A stretch of 64,000 bases of DNA from Rhodanobacteraceae bacterium (GCA_027019085.1 JALUXG010000012.1:20190-84189); one strand, 5' to 3'; counted from the first letter of the stretch, positions 44,125 to 54,693 are shown. Numbers and translations: made by a program. Notes: a model not told the origin generated them from the sequence alone.

Positions 44125-44378
44125 TTGCCGGCACGATCCTTGCGAATGCCATGGGCGGCGGCATGCCGGTCACGCGTTTTCCGCCAGCGCGTGCCCCACC
44201 AGGCGGTCAGTCCGCCAAGCAGCCACCCCAGTACCAAGACTGCGAGCAAGACCGCCCCTTTGGGCAGCATCAGCCGCGTGACGCCAAAATCGAAACTCAC
44301 CAGATCGGGATTCAAAGCACCGAAAAGGACGCCCAGGACGATGAAGGCAAGCAGCAAGAGGAAGGTCAGGAAGCGCAT
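44121..44378 (-). CDS. lapA: Lipopolysaccharide assembly protein LapA domain protein
   Basis: 85 residues from the ATG at 44378. Two membrane helices ('FLTFLLLLAFIVLGVLFGAL' and 'AVLLAVLVLGWLLGGLTAW') flank a short periplasmic piece ('NPDLVSFDFG'), and the tail is basic. This is the LapA (YciS) pattern, and the gene lies between ihfB and lapB as expected. LapA acts with LapB in balancing LPS. The long frame upstream to 44609 overlaps ihfB and was rejected. Confidence 0.9.
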   Translation of the reverse strand: MRFLTFLLLLAFIVLGVLFGALNPDLVSFDFGVTRLMLPKGAVLLAVLVLGWLLGGLTAWWGTRWRKTRDRHAAAHGIRKDRAGK

Positions 44379-44436
44379 GCCCTGGAACTCTACCCGAATG
44401 CAGGCATGACGGACAGACGCAAGCATGATTCCAGGA

Positions 44437-44727
44437 TCAGCTGCCGGTCCCGTCGTTGACGCGCTCGCGAAGTTCCTTGCCCGGCTTGAAATGGGGCACA
44501 TGCTTGCCGGGAAGAGCGACGGCTTCGCCGGTCTTGGGATTACGCCCCATGCGCGGTGGTCGGTAATGCAGTGAAAAACTGCCGAAACCGCGCACTTCGA
44601 TGCGTTCACCCGTGGCCAGGGCGCGACTCATCTGCTCCAGCAGGCTTTTTACCGCCATCTCCACATCGCTGTAGGCAAGATGGGTCTGTCCGCGCGCCAA
44701 CGCCTCGATCAATTCGGATTTGGTCAT
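44437..44727 (-). CDS. ihfB: Integration host factor subunit beta
   Basis: 96 residues. '[11 protein letters not shown]' at the N-terminus, '[20 protein letters not shown]' and '[20 protein letters not shown]' are IhfB signatures, including the proline-tipped arm that intercalates in DNA. With IhfA it bends DNA at specific sites. The start at 44727 begins the conserved sequence; the longer frame is not family-like. The position directly after rpsA is the classic one. Confidence 0.96.
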   Translation of the reverse strand: MTKSELIEALARGQTHLAYSDVEMAVKSLLEQMSRALATGERIEVRGFGSFSLHYRPPRMGRNPKTGEAVALPGKHVPHFKPGKELRERVNDGTGS

Positions 44728-44860
44728 GTTACCCGTGGTTCCCTGGTGCACTGACCGTCCAGTTCCCCTGTCAGCCGTGCCGTGTTTGCTCACTCCCCCT
44801 GCAGCGCGCGCATATCCGGCGAGCCTGCAATCAGGTTACCCCGATGTCCACCATGGCACC

Positions 44861-44888
44861 GTGCGGGGCGACACAGGCCGCCCCGCAC
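44861..44888. other. Stem-loop between rpsA and ihfB
   Basis: Perfect ten-base arms (GTGCGGGGCG / CGCCCCGCAC) around an eight-base loop, nine bases after the rpsA stop on the minus strand. There is no T-run, so it probably protects the rpsA message or slows polymerase rather than terminating outright. The remaining ~130 bases up to ihfB hold no gene. Confidence 0.55.
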
Positions 44889-44896
44889 GACATACA

Positions 44897-46576
44897 TTAC
44901 TCGGACTCGGGCCTGTTCATCTGCTCCTTCAGCAGGGCGCCCAACTTGGTGGTTCCACCCTGCGCTCCCTGGTAGTCGGCCATCATTTCCTTCAATTCCG
45001 CTTCGTCCTTGGCACGGATCGAGATCTGCAACATGCGGCCACGGCGGTCCATGCCGGTGAAGCGCGCCTCCACCTCGTCGCCAACCTTCAGGTGCTCGGT
45101 GGCATCCTCGATACGCTCCTTGGCGATATCGTTGGCACGCAGGTAGGCTTCCACGCCGTCGCCCAGATCGACCACTGCACCCTTGGCGTCGACTTCCTTG
45201 ACGGTACCCTTGACGAGGGTGCCACGCGGATGGTTCGCCATGAACTGGCCGAAGGGGTCCTGCTCCATCTGCTTGATGCCCAGGCTGATGCGCTCACGCT
45301 CGGGATCGACCGCCAGCACTACCGCCTCGACTTCCTCACCCTTCTTGAAGTCGCGAATCAGGTCCTCGCCGGTACCCGACCAGGAAATGTCGGACAGGTG
45401 AACCAGTCCATCGATGCCGCCTTCCAGCCCCACGAAGACGCCGAAATCGGTGATCGACTTGATCGCACCGGAGACCTTGTCGCCCTTCTTGTGCATGGCG
45501 GCAAAGGCTTCCCACGGATTGGACTGGGTCTGCTTGATGCCCAGCGAGATGCGGCGACGCTCCTCGTCGACGTCCAGGACCATGACCTCGACCTCGTCGC
45601 TGACCTGCACGACCTTGGCCGGGTTGACGTTCTTGTTGGTCCAGTCCATTTCCGACACGTGCACCAGGCCTTCCACACCCGGCTCGATCTCGACGAAGCA
45701 GCCGTAATCGGTGACATTGGAGACCTTGCCGAACAGACGGCTGGAGACCGGATAGCGACGTGAGATGTTGACCCACGGATCGTCGCCCAGCTGCTTCAGG
45801 CCCAGCGAGACACGGTTGCGCTCGCGGTCGAACTTCAGCACGCGCACGTCCAGTTCGTCGCCGACATTGACCACCTCGGACGGATGGCGCACGCGCTTCC
45901 AGGCCATATCGGTGATATGCAGCAGGCCGTCGATGCCGCCCAGGTCCACGAACGCACCGTAGTCGGTGAGGTTCTTGACCACGCCCTTGACGATCGCGCC
46001 TTCGGTCAGGCGCTCGAGCAGCTTCTCGCGCTCCTCGGAGTACTCGCTCTCGACCACCGCACGGCGGCTGACCACCAGGTTGTTGCGACGGCGATCCAGC
46101 TTGATGATCTTGAATTCGAGGTCCTTGCCCTCGAGATAGCTCGGGTCGCGCACGGGACGTACGTCGACCAGCGATCCGGGCAGGAAGGCGCGCACGTCGC
46201 GAATGTCGACGGTGAAGCCGCCCTTGACCTTGCCGGAGATCTTGCCGGTGACGATCTCGTTCTTGTCGAAGGTTTCCTCGAGGTCGTCCCATACCATGGA
46301 ACGCTTGGCCTTCTCGCGCGAAAGCTTGGTCTCGCCGAAGCCGTCCTCGAGCGCTTCCAGGGCGACTTTCACCTCGTCGCCGACTTCGACCTCGATGTCG
46401 CCGTTCTCGTTCTTGAACTGTTCGATCGGAACGATGCCTTCACTCTTCAGGCCGGCGTTGATGACAACCACGTCGGGACGAACCTCGACCACGATGCCGG
46501 ACACGATGGCACCGGGCTTGAGTCGGGAAAGGGTCTGTTCACTCTGTTCGAACAGTTCAGCGAAACTTTCAGTCAT
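44897..46576 (-). CDS. rpsA: 30S ribosomal protein S1
   Basis: 559 residues with six S1 repeats (~20-85, 105-170, 190-260, 275-350, 365-435, 450-520); for example '[20 protein letters not shown]' and '[20 protein letters not shown]'. It binds mRNA leaders and lets the 30S subunit unfold them. The start at 46576 ('[12 protein letters not shown]') is the standard one. The ribosome site is weak, as usual for rpsA, whose leader binds S1 for self-control. The order cmk-rpsA-ihfB is conserved. Confidence 0.97.
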   Translation of the reverse strand: MTESFAELFEQSEQTLSRLKPGAIVSGIVVEVRPDVVVINAGLKSEGIVPIEQFKNENGDIEVEVGDEVKVALEALEDGFGETKLSREKAKRSMVWDDLEETFDKNEIVTGKISGKVKGGFTVDIRDVRAFLPGSLVDVRPVRDPSYLEGKDLEFKIIKLDRRRNNLVVSRRAVVESEYSEEREKLLERLTEGAIVKGVVKNLTDYGAFVDLGGIDGLLHITDMAWKRVRHPSEVVNVGDELDVRVLKFDRERNRVSLGLKQLGDDPWVNISRRYPVSSRLFGKVSNVTDYGCFVEIEPGVEGLVHVSEMDWTNKNVNPAKVVQVSDEVEVMVLDVDEERRRISLGIKQTQSNPWEAFAAMHKKGDKVSGAIKSITDFGVFVGLEGGIDGLVHLSDISWSGTGEDLIRDFKKGEEVEAVVLAVDPERERISLGIKQMEQDPFGQFMANHPRGTLVKGTVKEVDAKGAVVDLGDGVEAYLRANDIAKERIEDATEHLKVGDEVEARFTGMDRRGRMLQISIRAKDEAELKEMMADYQGAQGGTTKLGALLKEQMNRPESE

Positions 46577-46808
46577 GTGATTTCCGTTGGAATGAGATAG
46601 GTCGCAGCCCGCATCGGAAACATCCTGCCGGCCCATCGTGCTGCCGGTTGCGAATCGACGACCCGCCTGTCGTGGGTGCCGAAGCACCGTTGCCTGAACC
46701 GCCCGCACCGCAGTGCGGACACCTTGATGAATGCAGGGAAGCGAGCGGTGAACCCGTACGAACAGGACTCCGGCCACCCCTGCATCCAGCATGCCCGGGA
46801 GCCACCGA
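46577..46808 (-). promoter_or_regulatory. rpsA leader region
   Basis: 232 bases between cmk and rpsA. By analogy with E. coli, a structured leader here allows S1 to repress its own translation. The frames in this stretch look non-coding. No strong promoter was picked out. Confidence 0.4.
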
Positions 46809-47495
46809 TCATGTGTCGGCTTGCACCAGGGCGATGACGCTTGCAACGACCTCGTCGATGGACAGGCCGGTCGAATCGACCAGCATGGCACCTTCGGCGG
46901 GCCTGAGCGGGGCCACGGGGCGACTGGCGTCGCGTTCGTCCCGCGCCTCGATCTCGCGTTGCAGACCCGAAATTGTAACGCTGAGTCCCTTTTCCTTCAA
47001 CTGCTTATAACGCCTTCGCGCCCGTTCCGCCGCGCTGGCCGTCAGAAACACCTTGTAGGGGGCGTCGGGAAAGATGACGGTGCCCATGTCGCGTCCATCG
47101 GCAACCAGTCCGGGACGCTTGCGAAAAGCCAGTTGCTTGGCTTTCAGCGCCTCGCGCACGCTCGGAATGGCGGCAACGGCCGAAGCGGTTGCCCCGCAGG
47201 TTTCGGTACGCAGCTCGTCGCTGGCGTCGTGGCCATTGACCCAGACACGGGTATCGCTGCCGTCCTCGCTGGGTCGAAAACGGATGCGGGCCGAATGCGC
47301 GCAGCGTGTCACGGCATCGCCATCGGACAGATCGATGTCGGCCATCGAGGCGGCATACCCGACGGCGCGGTAAAGCGCGCCCGAATCGAGCAGATGCCAA
47401 CCGAGGTGTTCGGCGACCCGACGACTGACGGTGCCCTTGCCGGAGCCGGAGGGTCCATCGATGGTCAAAACGGGAACGGAACTGCTGGCGCTCAT
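46809..47495 (-). CDS. cmk: Cytidylate kinase
   Basis: 228 residues. The P-loop '[15 protein letters not shown]' begins the protein; '[10 protein letters not shown]', '[15 protein letters not shown]' and '[11 protein letters not shown]' are the CMP-binding and lid motifs. It phosphorylates CMP and dCMP. The length and start are normal. It lies 73 bases behind zipA and ahead of rpsA; a neighbouring aroA or serC, often seen upstream of cmk, is missing because zipA is there instead. Confidence 0.96.
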   Translation of the reverse strand: MSASSSVPVLTIDGPSGSGKGTVSRRVAEHLGWHLLDSGALYRAVGYAASMADIDLSDGDAVTRCAHSARIRFRPSEDGSDTRVWVNGHDASDELRTETCGATASAVAAIPSVREALKAKQLAFRKRPGLVADGRDMGTVIFPDAPYKVFLTASAAERARRRYKQLKEKGLSVTISGLQREIEARDERDASRPVAPLRPAEGAMLVDSTGLSIDEVVASVIALVQADT

Positions 47496-47568
47496 GGCCT
47501 CTCCGGCTGCGGGAATCGGGGCATTCTATCCGCTGACCGGCCGGGACGCCCCCGGGGAGACCTGTCGA

Positions 47569-48411
47569 TCAGGAATCGAAACCGGTCAGGCTGCCCTGAT
47601 GCGCGCGATCCCACGCACGCAACTGATCGCGCAGATGGGCGATGCGCTGGCGACCAAGTGCATTGTGCTCGTCATCGAGCACCTGGCCACCAAGCAGTTC
47701 GGCCATGCGCTGTGCGGTAGGCAGCATGGCATCCCAGGTATCCAGGGCAGGCAGGGGGCCGGGGAGCGTCATGAAGAAGCTGATACCGGTGGTGGTCAAC
47801 TCGGTGACACGCCCCAGGTCGAAGCTGCCGGGTTGCAGCATGTTGGCGACGCTGAACAGCGGACCCAGTTCGGGCTTGCCCTCGATCATGCGGTGGAAGA
47901 TGCCCTTGTAGCCGAATTCCAGGCCGGCCTTGTCCGCCGCCACCACGAGATCCGGCCCCAGGAAGGCATCGGTTTCGGACGCCACCACGTTGACGGTGAT
48001 GATCCGTTCCATCGGCCGGTCCGGTGGACGCTTGCCCACGCTGGAATGCAGCGTGCCGGCGGGTGCCGGCCTGGCCCGGTCGCGTGCCTTGGGTTCAACC
48101 TGACTGGGGGGTTGTGCAGGTGTATCGATCTCCTCCGCCTCGGGAACATCAAGCAGGGAGGCCTGCACGGGCTCACGCGACGACGTTTCCGTAGGCGGGG
48201 GCGGCATGGCTTCGACTTCGTCGTCGAGTTCCGGCGCAGCCTCGCCCAGTGTCGGTTCGCGCCGTACGGTGCCCGGCCCGGTCCGATCGTCCTCCCGTGC
48301 ACGTCGCGTGCCCTGCCCCGGCTTGCGTGGCTGGCCCAGCAACCAGATCGCGGCCAGCACGAGCAGGCCCAGGATCAGAAGGGGGATGCCGACGATGGGA
48401 TTCCAGTGCAT
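47569..48411 (-). CDS. zipA: Cell division protein ZipA
   Basis: 280 residues from the ATG at 48411 (GGAGCAGGG upstream). An N-terminal membrane helix ('PIVGIPLLILGLLVLAAIWL') is followed by a charged, proline-rich linker (~25-140) and the C-terminal FtsZ-binding domain ('MERIITVNVVASETDAFLGP' ... 'LTTTGISFFMTLPGP'). ZipA tethers FtsZ to the membrane. It follows smc as in many gammaproteobacteria, but ligA, its usual next gene, is absent. The longer frame to 48450 adds a non-hydrophobic N-terminus and was rejected. Confidence 0.9.
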   Translation of the reverse strand: MHWNPIVGIPLLILGLLVLAAIWLLGQPRKPGQGTRRAREDDRTGPGTVRREPTLGEAAPELDDEVEAMPPPPTETSSREPVQASLLDVPEAEEIDTPAQPPSQVEPKARDRARPAPAGTLHSSVGKRPPDRPMERIITVNVVASETDAFLGPDLVVAADKAGLEFGYKGIFHRMIEGKPELGPLFSVANMLQPGSFDLGRVTELTTTGISFFMTLPGPLPALDTWDAMLPTAQRMAELLGGQVLDDEHNALGRQRIAHLRDQLRAWDRAHQGSLTGFDS

Positions 48412-48522
48412 GCCCTGCTCCGGTGGTGAGAGGTGATGGCGGGACGCCATCTGCCGCGCTCATGCGGCATGTCCTATTCTTGCGCCAGCCGGACACGAAT
48501 CCAAGCAGGACGAACGGTCGAT

Positions 48523-51500
48523 TCAGGCCGCCCCGGCCAGACGCGCCGCTTCGGCAAGGTCGACCTGGACCAGGCGCGACACACCCGGTTCACGCATGGT
48601 CACGCCGCACATCTGTTCGGCCGCTTCCATGGTCGACTTGTTGTGGGTGACAAACAGAAACTGCACGCGGTCGCTCATTTCCTTGACCACCCCCGAGAAA
48701 CGCCCCACGTTGGCCTCGTCGAGCGGCGCATCGACCTCGTCAAGCAGGCAGAACGGCGCGGGGTTGAGGGCGAAGATGGAAAACACCAGCGCCACTGCCG
48801 TCATGGCCTTCTCGCCACCCGACAGCAGGGATATGTTGCTGACCCGCTTGCCCGGCGGACGCGCCATGATGGTCACGCCCGTGTTCAGCAGGTCATCGCC
48901 GGTCAATTCCAGGTAACCGTGTCCGCCTCCGAACAGGCGCGGGAAGAGCTCCTGCATGCCGGCATTGACCTTGTCGAAAGTCTCCCTGAAGCGCTGGCGG
49001 GTCTCGCGGTCGATCTTGTGGATGGCGTTCTCCAGCGTTTCCAGGGCGCTGCCGAGATCGTCCATCTGCGCGTCCAGGTAGGCCTTGCGCTCGGCCTGCT
49101 CCTCGTGCTCCTGGATGGCGGCCAGATTGACCGGCTCCAGGCGCTGGATACGTTGCGCCAGCGCGTCCAGTTCCTTGCGCCAGGCCGCCGGATCGGCATC
49201 CTCCTCGAGCGACTCCAGCAGGGCCTCGGGGTCGAGCCCCAGCTCGCCGATCGATGTCCCCAGCTGCTGGCCGCGCAACTGCAATGCCTGGGCGGCCATG
49301 CGCTTTTCTGCAAGGGCTTCACGCCGGGTCTGAAGATCCTGCTCGAGAGCCTGGCGCTCCTGCTCCAGGCGGCGCACCTCGGCCTCGATTTCCTCCACCG
49401 AACGCCGCGCCTCGACCAGCTTGCGATCGGCGATCAGGCGTTGTTCAAGGCAAGCCTGTCGTTCGGCTTCCAGCGCCTCGATCGGACTGGCGCCGTTTTC
49501 CAGTTGCTCCTCGATGGCTTCCCGGCGCGAGGTGACTTGCTGCAACTGCGCCTGCATGCGGGCAAGCGATTGCTCCAGCGACTGGAAGGCCGAACGACGC
49601 GACTCCAGCGAAAGGGCCAGCTCGTGCACCTTCTCGGAGGTTTCGCGGGCGTGCATGCGCGTCTCTTCCCGCGCCTGGAGCAATTGCCGGCGTTCACTGT
49701 CCAGGGCACGCCGTGCGTCCTCGAGTTCACCCATGCCCGAGACTGCCCGGTCCAGCCGCGAGCGTGCCTCGCGGACCTGTGCCTGGAGGTCGGCATGGCC
49801 GGTTTCCAGTTCCTGCAGTTCACCGGCAATCTTCTCGCTGCGCGCGCGCGCAGTCTCGACCTTGCCGCGATGGCTTTGCACTTGTCCGGCCAGTTCCGAT
49901 TGGCGCCGGTGCGCCAGATACAGCTCGCGCTGGGCTTCCTCGCGCGACAGCTCGGCATTGCCTTTCTCGGTGCGCTGGGCTTCCAGGCGCGCCGTCAGGT
50001 CCCTGACCTGCTGCTCCAGTTGCCCGACCTGGGCTTGCAGGGAATGTATTTCACGTCCGCGTGCCAGCACACCGAGCTTGTTGTCCCCCGCACGGCGCAC
50101 GCGTGCCCATTGCGATGACAGCCACAGGCCTTCGCGGGTGATCACCGATTCATGCTCGCCCAGGGCATCGAGCATGCCGCGTGCAGCCTGTACCGAGTTC
50201 GCCGTGCGCACACGCGCCAGCACGGCAAGTGCAGCCGCCGGGCCGCGTGCATGCTCGGCCAGGGTGCCGGCTGGCGCACTGCCCTCACGCAGGGCAACCA
50301 GGGTGACATCGGCATCGCCGAGGGACTGGAGTTCATCAACCAGCGCACCGGGATCGTCCACCAGCACGCCATCGAGAATGCCCGCAAGCACGGTCTCGAC
50401 CGCCGTCTCCCAGCCCGGGTCCACGTCCAGCGAGGCCCCCAGGCGTCGCGCGCCGTCCAGGCCCAGGCGTTCGAGCCATGCGCTGGCCGCCCCCTCGTCC
50501 TGGCCCAGTGCGGCATGCTGCAGGGCTTCCAGGGAAGCCAGCCGACCGGATGCGGTCTGCAGTTGCTGGCGTTTGTGGTTGAGCTCGCCCTGGGTTTCGC
50601 GCTCACCCTCGGCCATGCGTTCCAGAGCCTGTTTGCGCTCATCCAGAGCCTGAGAGAGGGATTCGACCTTGGCCTGCTGCATTGCATGTTCACGGGTCAG
50701 TGACTCGGCGGCAGCAGCCAGGACATCGACATCGCTGGCGTCCTGTTCGGCGAGCAACGCTTCGCGCCGGCGGGACAGGTCGAGCATCTGGCGGTCGAGG
50801 TAATCCAGGCGCGTGCGTTCGACCTCGGCGGCACGGGAGGCTTCCGACGTGGAGCCTGCATGGGCATCCCAGCGCTCCTGCCAGGCAGCCAGTCTGGATT
50901 CGGCTTCCTGCTGGGCAGTCGCCGCGGATGCGGCAGCTTCGCGCAAGGCGGTCAGACGGGGTTCGCCTTCCGCCAGTTCGGCCCTGAGCTGCTCGAGCTT
51001 CTCTCGGTCGGCAGCCAGATGCCCTGTGAGTTCCTCATGTTCGCGGGCTGTCTCGGCGCGTGCGCGTTCGAGTCGCTCGACCGTTTCGCGGTTGTGGCGC
51101 ACCTGCTGTTCGATCCGGGCAATCTCCGCCCCGATGCGGTACACCTCGGCCTGCGTCTGGTTGAGTCGTTCGTTGGCTTCGTGGTGGCCCTCGCGCGCTG
51201 ATTCGATGCGCGCCTGCAGCCGGCTCTGTTCTGTCACCTGCTTTTCGATGTCCAGCCCCGCCAGCCGCAATTGCTCCTCGTGCTGCACATGTTCGGCACG
51301 CACCGTCCTGAACTCGAGCGCCAGCAACTGGGCCTGCTTGTGGCGCTGTTCCTCCTTGTAGGCTTTCCAGCGCTCGGCGGCACGCGCCTGGCGATTGAGG
51401 TGTTCGAGCTGCTTGTCCACTTCCTCGCGCACGTCGGCCACGCGTTCGAGGTTTTCCCGCGTGTGGCGGATGCGGTTTTCGGTCTCGCGGCGACGCTCCT

Positions 51501-52020
51501 TGTACTTGGAAATGCCGGCAGCCTCTTCCAGATGGCCGCGCAGTTCGTCCGGGTGTGCGTCGATGATCTGGCTGATCATGCCCTGCTCGATGATCGAATA
51601 GCTGCGCGGGCCCAGTCCGGTACCGAGGAAGATGTCGGTGATGTCACGACGCCGGCAGCGGCTGCCATTGAGGAAATACTGCGACTGCCCGTCACGGCTG
51701 ACCGTGCGTTTGACCGAAATTTCCGCGTAGTTGGCGTATTCGCCCTGTACGGTGCCATCCGCATTGTCGAAGATCAGTTCGACCATGGCCTGGCCGACCG
51801 GCTTGCGTGCACTGGATCCGGAGAAGATCACGTCCGTCAGCGAATCGCCACGCAGGCGGCTGGCGGCGCTTTCGCCCATGACCCAGCGGATGGCGTCGAT
51901 GATGTTGGACTTGCCGCATCCGTTGGGACCGACGATGCCGGTCATGTTGGTAGGCAGGTGCAGGGTGGTCGGATCGACGAAGGATTTGAAACCGGCCAGT
52001 TTGATGGTGGTCAGGCGCAT
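48523..52020 (-). CDS. smc: Chromosome segregation protein SMC
   Basis: 1,165 residues. Walker A 'GPNGCGKSNIIDAIRWVMGE' at the N-terminus, two long coiled coils (~170-500 and ~660-1,000), the hinge (~510-650), then the ABC signature 'LSGGEKAMTAVALVFS' and Walker B 'PFCLLDEVDAPLDEANVG'. It forms a ring with ScpA/ScpB (not in the window) to organise the chromosome. Gammaproteobacteria use either MukB or SMC; SMC here fits Xanthomonadales. The start at 52020 begins directly with 'MRLTTIKLAGFKSF', the standard SMC start. Confidence 0.97.
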   Translation of the reverse strand: MRLTTIKLAGFKSFVDPTTLHLPTNMTGIVGPNGCGKSNIIDAIRWVMGESAASRLRGDSLTDVIFSGSSARKPVGQAMVELIFDNADGTVQGEYANYAEISVKRTVSRDGQSQYFLNGSRCRRRDITDIFLGTGLGPRSYSIIEQGMISQIIDAHPDELRGHLEEAAGISKYKERRRETENRIRHTRENLERVADVREEVDKQLEHLNRQARAAERWKAYKEEQRHKQAQLLALEFRTVRAEHVQHEEQLRLAGLDIEKQVTEQSRLQARIESAREGHHEANERLNQTQAEVYRIGAEIARIEQQVRHNRETVERLERARAETAREHEELTGHLAADREKLEQLRAELAEGEPRLTALREAAASAATAQQEAESRLAAWQERWDAHAGSTSEASRAAEVERTRLDYLDRQMLDLSRRREALLAEQDASDVDVLAAAAESLTREHAMQQAKVESLSQALDERKQALERMAEGERETQGELNHKRQQLQTASGRLASLEALQHAALGQDEGAASAWLERLGLDGARRLGASLDVDPGWETAVETVLAGILDGVLVDDPGALVDELQSLGDADVTLVALREGSAPAGTLAEHARGPAAALAVLARVRTANSVQAARGMLDALGEHESVITREGLWLSSQWARVRRAGDNKLGVLARGREIHSLQAQVGQLEQQVRDLTARLEAQRTEKGNAELSREEAQRELYLAHRRQSELAGQVQSHRGKVETARARSEKIAGELQELETGHADLQAQVREARSRLDRAVSGMGELEDARRALDSERRQLLQAREETRMHARETSEKVHELALSLESRRSAFQSLEQSLARMQAQLQQVTSRREAIEEQLENGASPIEALEAERQACLEQRLIADRKLVEARRSVEEIEAEVRRLEQERQALEQDLQTRREALAEKRMAAQALQLRGQQLGTSIGELGLDPEALLESLEEDADPAAWRKELDALAQRIQRLEPVNLAAIQEHEEQAERKAYLDAQMDDLGSALETLENAIHKIDRETRQRFRETFDKVNAGMQELFPRLFGGGHGYLELTGDDLLNTGVTIMARPPGKRVSNISLLSGGEKAMTAVALVFSIFALNPAPFCLLDEVDAPLDEANVGRFSGVVKEMSDRVQFLFVTHNKSTMEAAEQMCGVTMREPGVSRLVQVDLAEAARLAGAA

Positions 52021-52147
52021 GCTTGTCCGTATTCGAAGATGGGCCCGGGCTCCCGTGCCCGGCCGGGTGGTCGCTGGGCGACGTCAAGTCGCCACTGTGC
52101 CAAGGCTTCCAGGGTGGCGCAATCGCGCAATTTTGATTTCAAGGAAA

Positions 52148-52462
52148 TCAATTGATTGGATTATTTTCTTCATGCTGTTTACACAAGACGGCAGCCGCGG
52201 GCTCGCCGGGTGCATGCGCTTCGATGGCCAGCGCGTGGATACCGTGCTGCAGCAGGTCCTGCAGTACCGCGTAGATTTTCCGGTGCCGTTGCAGGGATGA
52301 GAGGCCGGCAAAGGCCTCGCTGACCACGCGGACCCGGTAATGCCCCTGCCCTTCACCGGCATGGCCGACATGCAGATGACCTTCGTCCTCGATCGTCAGC
52401 ACGACCGGATGCAATGCCTCAAGCAACCGTACACGAATGTCCTGCACCCTGTCCGCACTCAT
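52148..52462 (-). CDS. BolA-family protein
   Basis: 104 residues from the ATG at 52462. A BolA fold is visible: '[20 protein letters not shown]', the '[16 protein letters not shown]' loop, and '[13 protein letters not shown]' with the conserved H-R-x-I/V-Y. The C-terminus contains one cysteine. BolA proteins work with monothiol glutaredoxins on Fe-S and iron regulation. The ATG overlaps the YciI-like stop by four bases. It could be BolA or its paralogue IbaG; the sequence looks closer to BolA. Confidence 0.83.
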   Translation of the reverse strand: MSADRVQDIRVRLLEALHPVVLTIEDEGHLHVGHAGEGQGHYRVRVVSEAFAGLSSLQRHRKIYAVLQDLLQHGIHALAIEAHAPGEPAAAVLCKQHEENNPIN

Positions 52463-52758
52463 GGCAGGACCTTCAGGAAGGGCTTCACATCCACCCGTGC
52501 ATACACGTCCGCCGCGCAATACGGATCGGCTTCGGCCCAGGCCTGGGCATCATCGAGAGAGACGAATTCGGCCACGATCAGACTGCCGCTGAATCCCGCC
52601 GGGCCCGGTTCCGGCGCGTCGATCCCCGGAAACGGGCCGGCAAGGCACAAGCGGCCTTCGTCGCGAAGTTGCTGCAAGCGTGCCAGGTGCGCACTACGCG
52701 CGCCGGCGCGTCGCTCAAGCGAGCCGGGGTTGTCCGTTCCGATGATCGCGTACCACAT
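52459..52758 (-). CDS. YciI-family protein
   Basis: 99 residues from the ATG at 52758, with GAGG eight bases upstream. '[17 protein letters not shown]', '[20 protein letters not shown]' and '[20 protein letters not shown]' match the YciI/YCII-related ferredoxin-like fold, with the conserved His and Asp pair. The biochemical role in most bacteria is unknown; some relatives are dehydrochlorinases. It lies between lysS and the BolA-like gene, tightly packed. Confidence 0.87.
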   Translation of the reverse strand: MWYAIIGTDNPGSLERRAGARSAHLARLQQLRDEGRLCLAGPFPGIDAPEPGPAGFSGSLIVAEFVSLDDAQAWAEADPYCAADVYARVDVKPFLKVLP

Positions 52759-52792
52759 CGCATCCACCTCGTTGCTGGCAGGTCGCGGCCGG

Positions 52793-54352
52793 TCAGGCTT
52801 CCGGTCGCATGTAGGGAAACAGCAGAACGTCGCGGATCGACGGCGCATCGGTCAGCAGCATGACCAGCCGGTCGATGCCCACCCCCAGGCCGCCGGTGGG
52901 CGGCAGACCCACTTCCAGTGCACGGATGTAATCGGCATCGAAATGCATCGCTTCGTCATCGCCGGCGTCCTTGGCCTGGACCTGGGCGTGAAAGCGCGCT
53001 GCCTGGTCCTCGGGATCGTTGAGCTCGGAGAAGCCGTTGGCCAGTTCCCGGCCACCGATGAACAGCTCGAAACGGTCGGTCATGCCCTTGTCGGTATCGC
53101 TCTCCCGGGCCAGTGGCGACACCTCGACCGGGTGATCGGTGATGAAGGTGGGCTGCACCAGTCCCGGTTCGACGGTCTTCTCGAAGATTTCGAGCAGGAT
53201 CTTGCCCCAGCCGTAACCCGGCTTGACCGCCACCCCGAGTCGTTCGGCATGCCCGGCCATGGCATCCCGATCACGCACATCGGAAGGCCGGATGTCCGGA
53301 TTGGCCTGCAGCACCGCGTCGTCCATCCTCTGGCGGCGAAACGGTGGACCGAGGTCGATGTCCTGGCCGTCCCACATCAGTCGGGTCGTGCCCAGCACGT
53401 GAGCGGCTGCATCGCGAATCATGGCTTCGGTCAGATCCATGATCTCGTGATAGCTGGCGTAGGCCTGGTACAGCTCCAGCATGGTGAATTCGGGGTTGTG
53501 CCGCGTGGACACCCCTTCGTTGCGGAAGTTGCGGTTGATCTCATACACCCGCTCCAGCCCCCCGACCACCAGCCGCTTCAGGTACAGCTCCGGCGCCACC
53601 CTGAGGAACAACTGCATGTCCAGCGCGTTGTGGTGCGTGACGAACGGGCGCGCCGTGGCGCCGCCCGGGATGACGTGCATCATCGGGGTTTCCACTTCCA
53701 TGAACCGGCGCGGCTCGGCCTCGAGCCATTGCCGGATGCGACCGATGATGGCCGAACGCTTGCGGAAGGTCTCGCGCGCCTCGGCCGTAACGATCAGGTC
53801 GATGTAGCGCTGGCGGTAACGCCGCTCCACGTCGGCCAGTCCGTGAAACTTGTCGGGCAAGGGACGCAGGTTCTTGGTCAGCAGCCTGAGCACATCGACC
53901 CGTACCGACAGCTCGCCGGTGCGCGTGCGCATCAGCACGCCTTCGGCGCCGATGATGTCGCCGGTGTCCCAGCTCTTGAACGCATCGTAGGCTTCGTCGC
54001 CCAGCGTGGCCTTGTGGATGAAGAGCTGGATGCGCCCCGTGAAGTCCTGCAACTGCACGAAGCTGACCTTGCCCTGCACGCGCTTGAGCATGATGCGACC
54101 GGCCAGCTTCACGCGCCGTTGCTGATGCTCGATCTCCTCGGCGGTCCAGATTCCGGCGTCGGCGTATTCAGCCCGCAGGTCGCCGGCCAGGGCATCCGGG
54201 CGATGGTCGTTGGGAAAAGCCACACCACGCGCACGCAACGCGGCGAGCTTCTCGCGGCGCTCGGCAATCAGCCTGTTCTCGCCTGCCTGGCGCTGTGCGA
54301 CCGAATCTGTCTGCTCCGAGCCGGGTTCGCCTGGGGTGTCGCCTGCCTTCAT
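52793..54352 (-). CDS. lysS: Lysyl-tRNA synthetase (class II)
   Basis: About 519 residues; the start at 54352 has GGAA at fair spacing, while an ATG at 54409 would add 19 residues. An N-terminal OB-fold anticodon domain ('[20 protein letters not shown]') is followed by the class II core: motif 2 '[18 protein letters not shown]' and motif 3 '[14 protein letters not shown]'. It charges tRNA-Lys. In many proteobacteria lysS follows prfB in one operon; here two opposite-strand genes separate them, so lysS needs its own promoter. Confidence 0.95.
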   Translation of the reverse strand: MKAGDTPGEPGSEQTDSVAQRQAGENRLIAERREKLAALRARGVAFPNDHRPDALAGDLRAEYADAGIWTAEEIEHQQRRVKLAGRIMLKRVQGKVSFVQLQDFTGRIQLFIHKATLGDEAYDAFKSWDTGDIIGAEGVLMRTRTGELSVRVDVLRLLTKNLRPLPDKFHGLADVERRYRQRYIDLIVTAEARETFRKRSAIIGRIRQWLEAEPRRFMEVETPMMHVIPGGATARPFVTHHNALDMQLFLRVAPELYLKRLVVGGLERVYEINRNFRNEGVSTRHNPEFTMLELYQAYASYHEIMDLTEAMIRDAAAHVLGTTRLMWDGQDIDLGPPFRRQRMDDAVLQANPDIRPSDVRDRDAMAGHAERLGVAVKPGYGWGKILLEIFEKTVEPGLVQPTFITDHPVEVSPLARESDTDKGMTDRFELFIGGRELANGFSELNDPEDQAARFHAQVQAKDAGDDEAMHFDADYIRALEVGLPPTGGLGVGIDRLVMLLTDAPSIRDVLLFPYMRPEA

Positions 54353-54693
54353 CGAGGGATTTCCGTGCACATCCAAACTGCGCAGTGTATGCGAGTCAAG
54401 GCTCATCACAAAGCCTCGGCATGCGCCCTCATGGAAACATTAGATTTCCTTCAGGACTTGTGTCCAGCGTCGATCTAACCTCGCAGTCGATCCATTGGGG
54501 GCTTTTTCTTTCTTCGGACAGGAACTGCCCGCAAGAGGCACACCTTGCGCACCAAATGTCGCAAACGTGTACCTGGTGGCATGGATCGAAAGAGGATTGC
54601 TCCGTGAATGTACGGAACAAGCACATGGAGACAGGGCCGAGTCTCGCAGTCCACACCGGCCCTCGACACTGTTCACTTCGGGAGGAAAGAAGA
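54353..54693. promoter_or_regulatory. Divergent region between lysS and the first paralogous secreted-protein gene
   Basis: 341 bases without a gene. Two short dyads are seen on the plus-strand side: TTGCG/CGCAA at 54545-54564 and TCCGT/ACGGA within 54600-54616. Either could be a regulator site for the secreted-protein genes. No T-box or lysine riboswitch was recognised before lysS. Confidence 0.4.
54437..54466 (-). promoter_or_regulatory. Possible promoter of lysS
   Basis: On the minus strand, TGGACA, 18 bases, TAATGT. The -35 is good, the -10 weak. It would give a leader of about 80 bases and would explain how lysS is expressed apart from prfB. Confidence 0.4.

Noticed and set aside
44720..46600. 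Long plus-strand frames opposite rpsA
   Set aside because: Shadows of the repeated S1 domains on the other strand; no family features.
48433..54478. Several long plus-strand frames opposite smc and lysS
   Set aside because: Shadow frames of GC-rich genes with clear conserved domains on the minus strand.
54353..54693. T-box or lysine riboswitch before lysS
   Set aside because: No conserved box or specifier pattern seen; such elements are also unusual for lysS in gammaproteobacteria.
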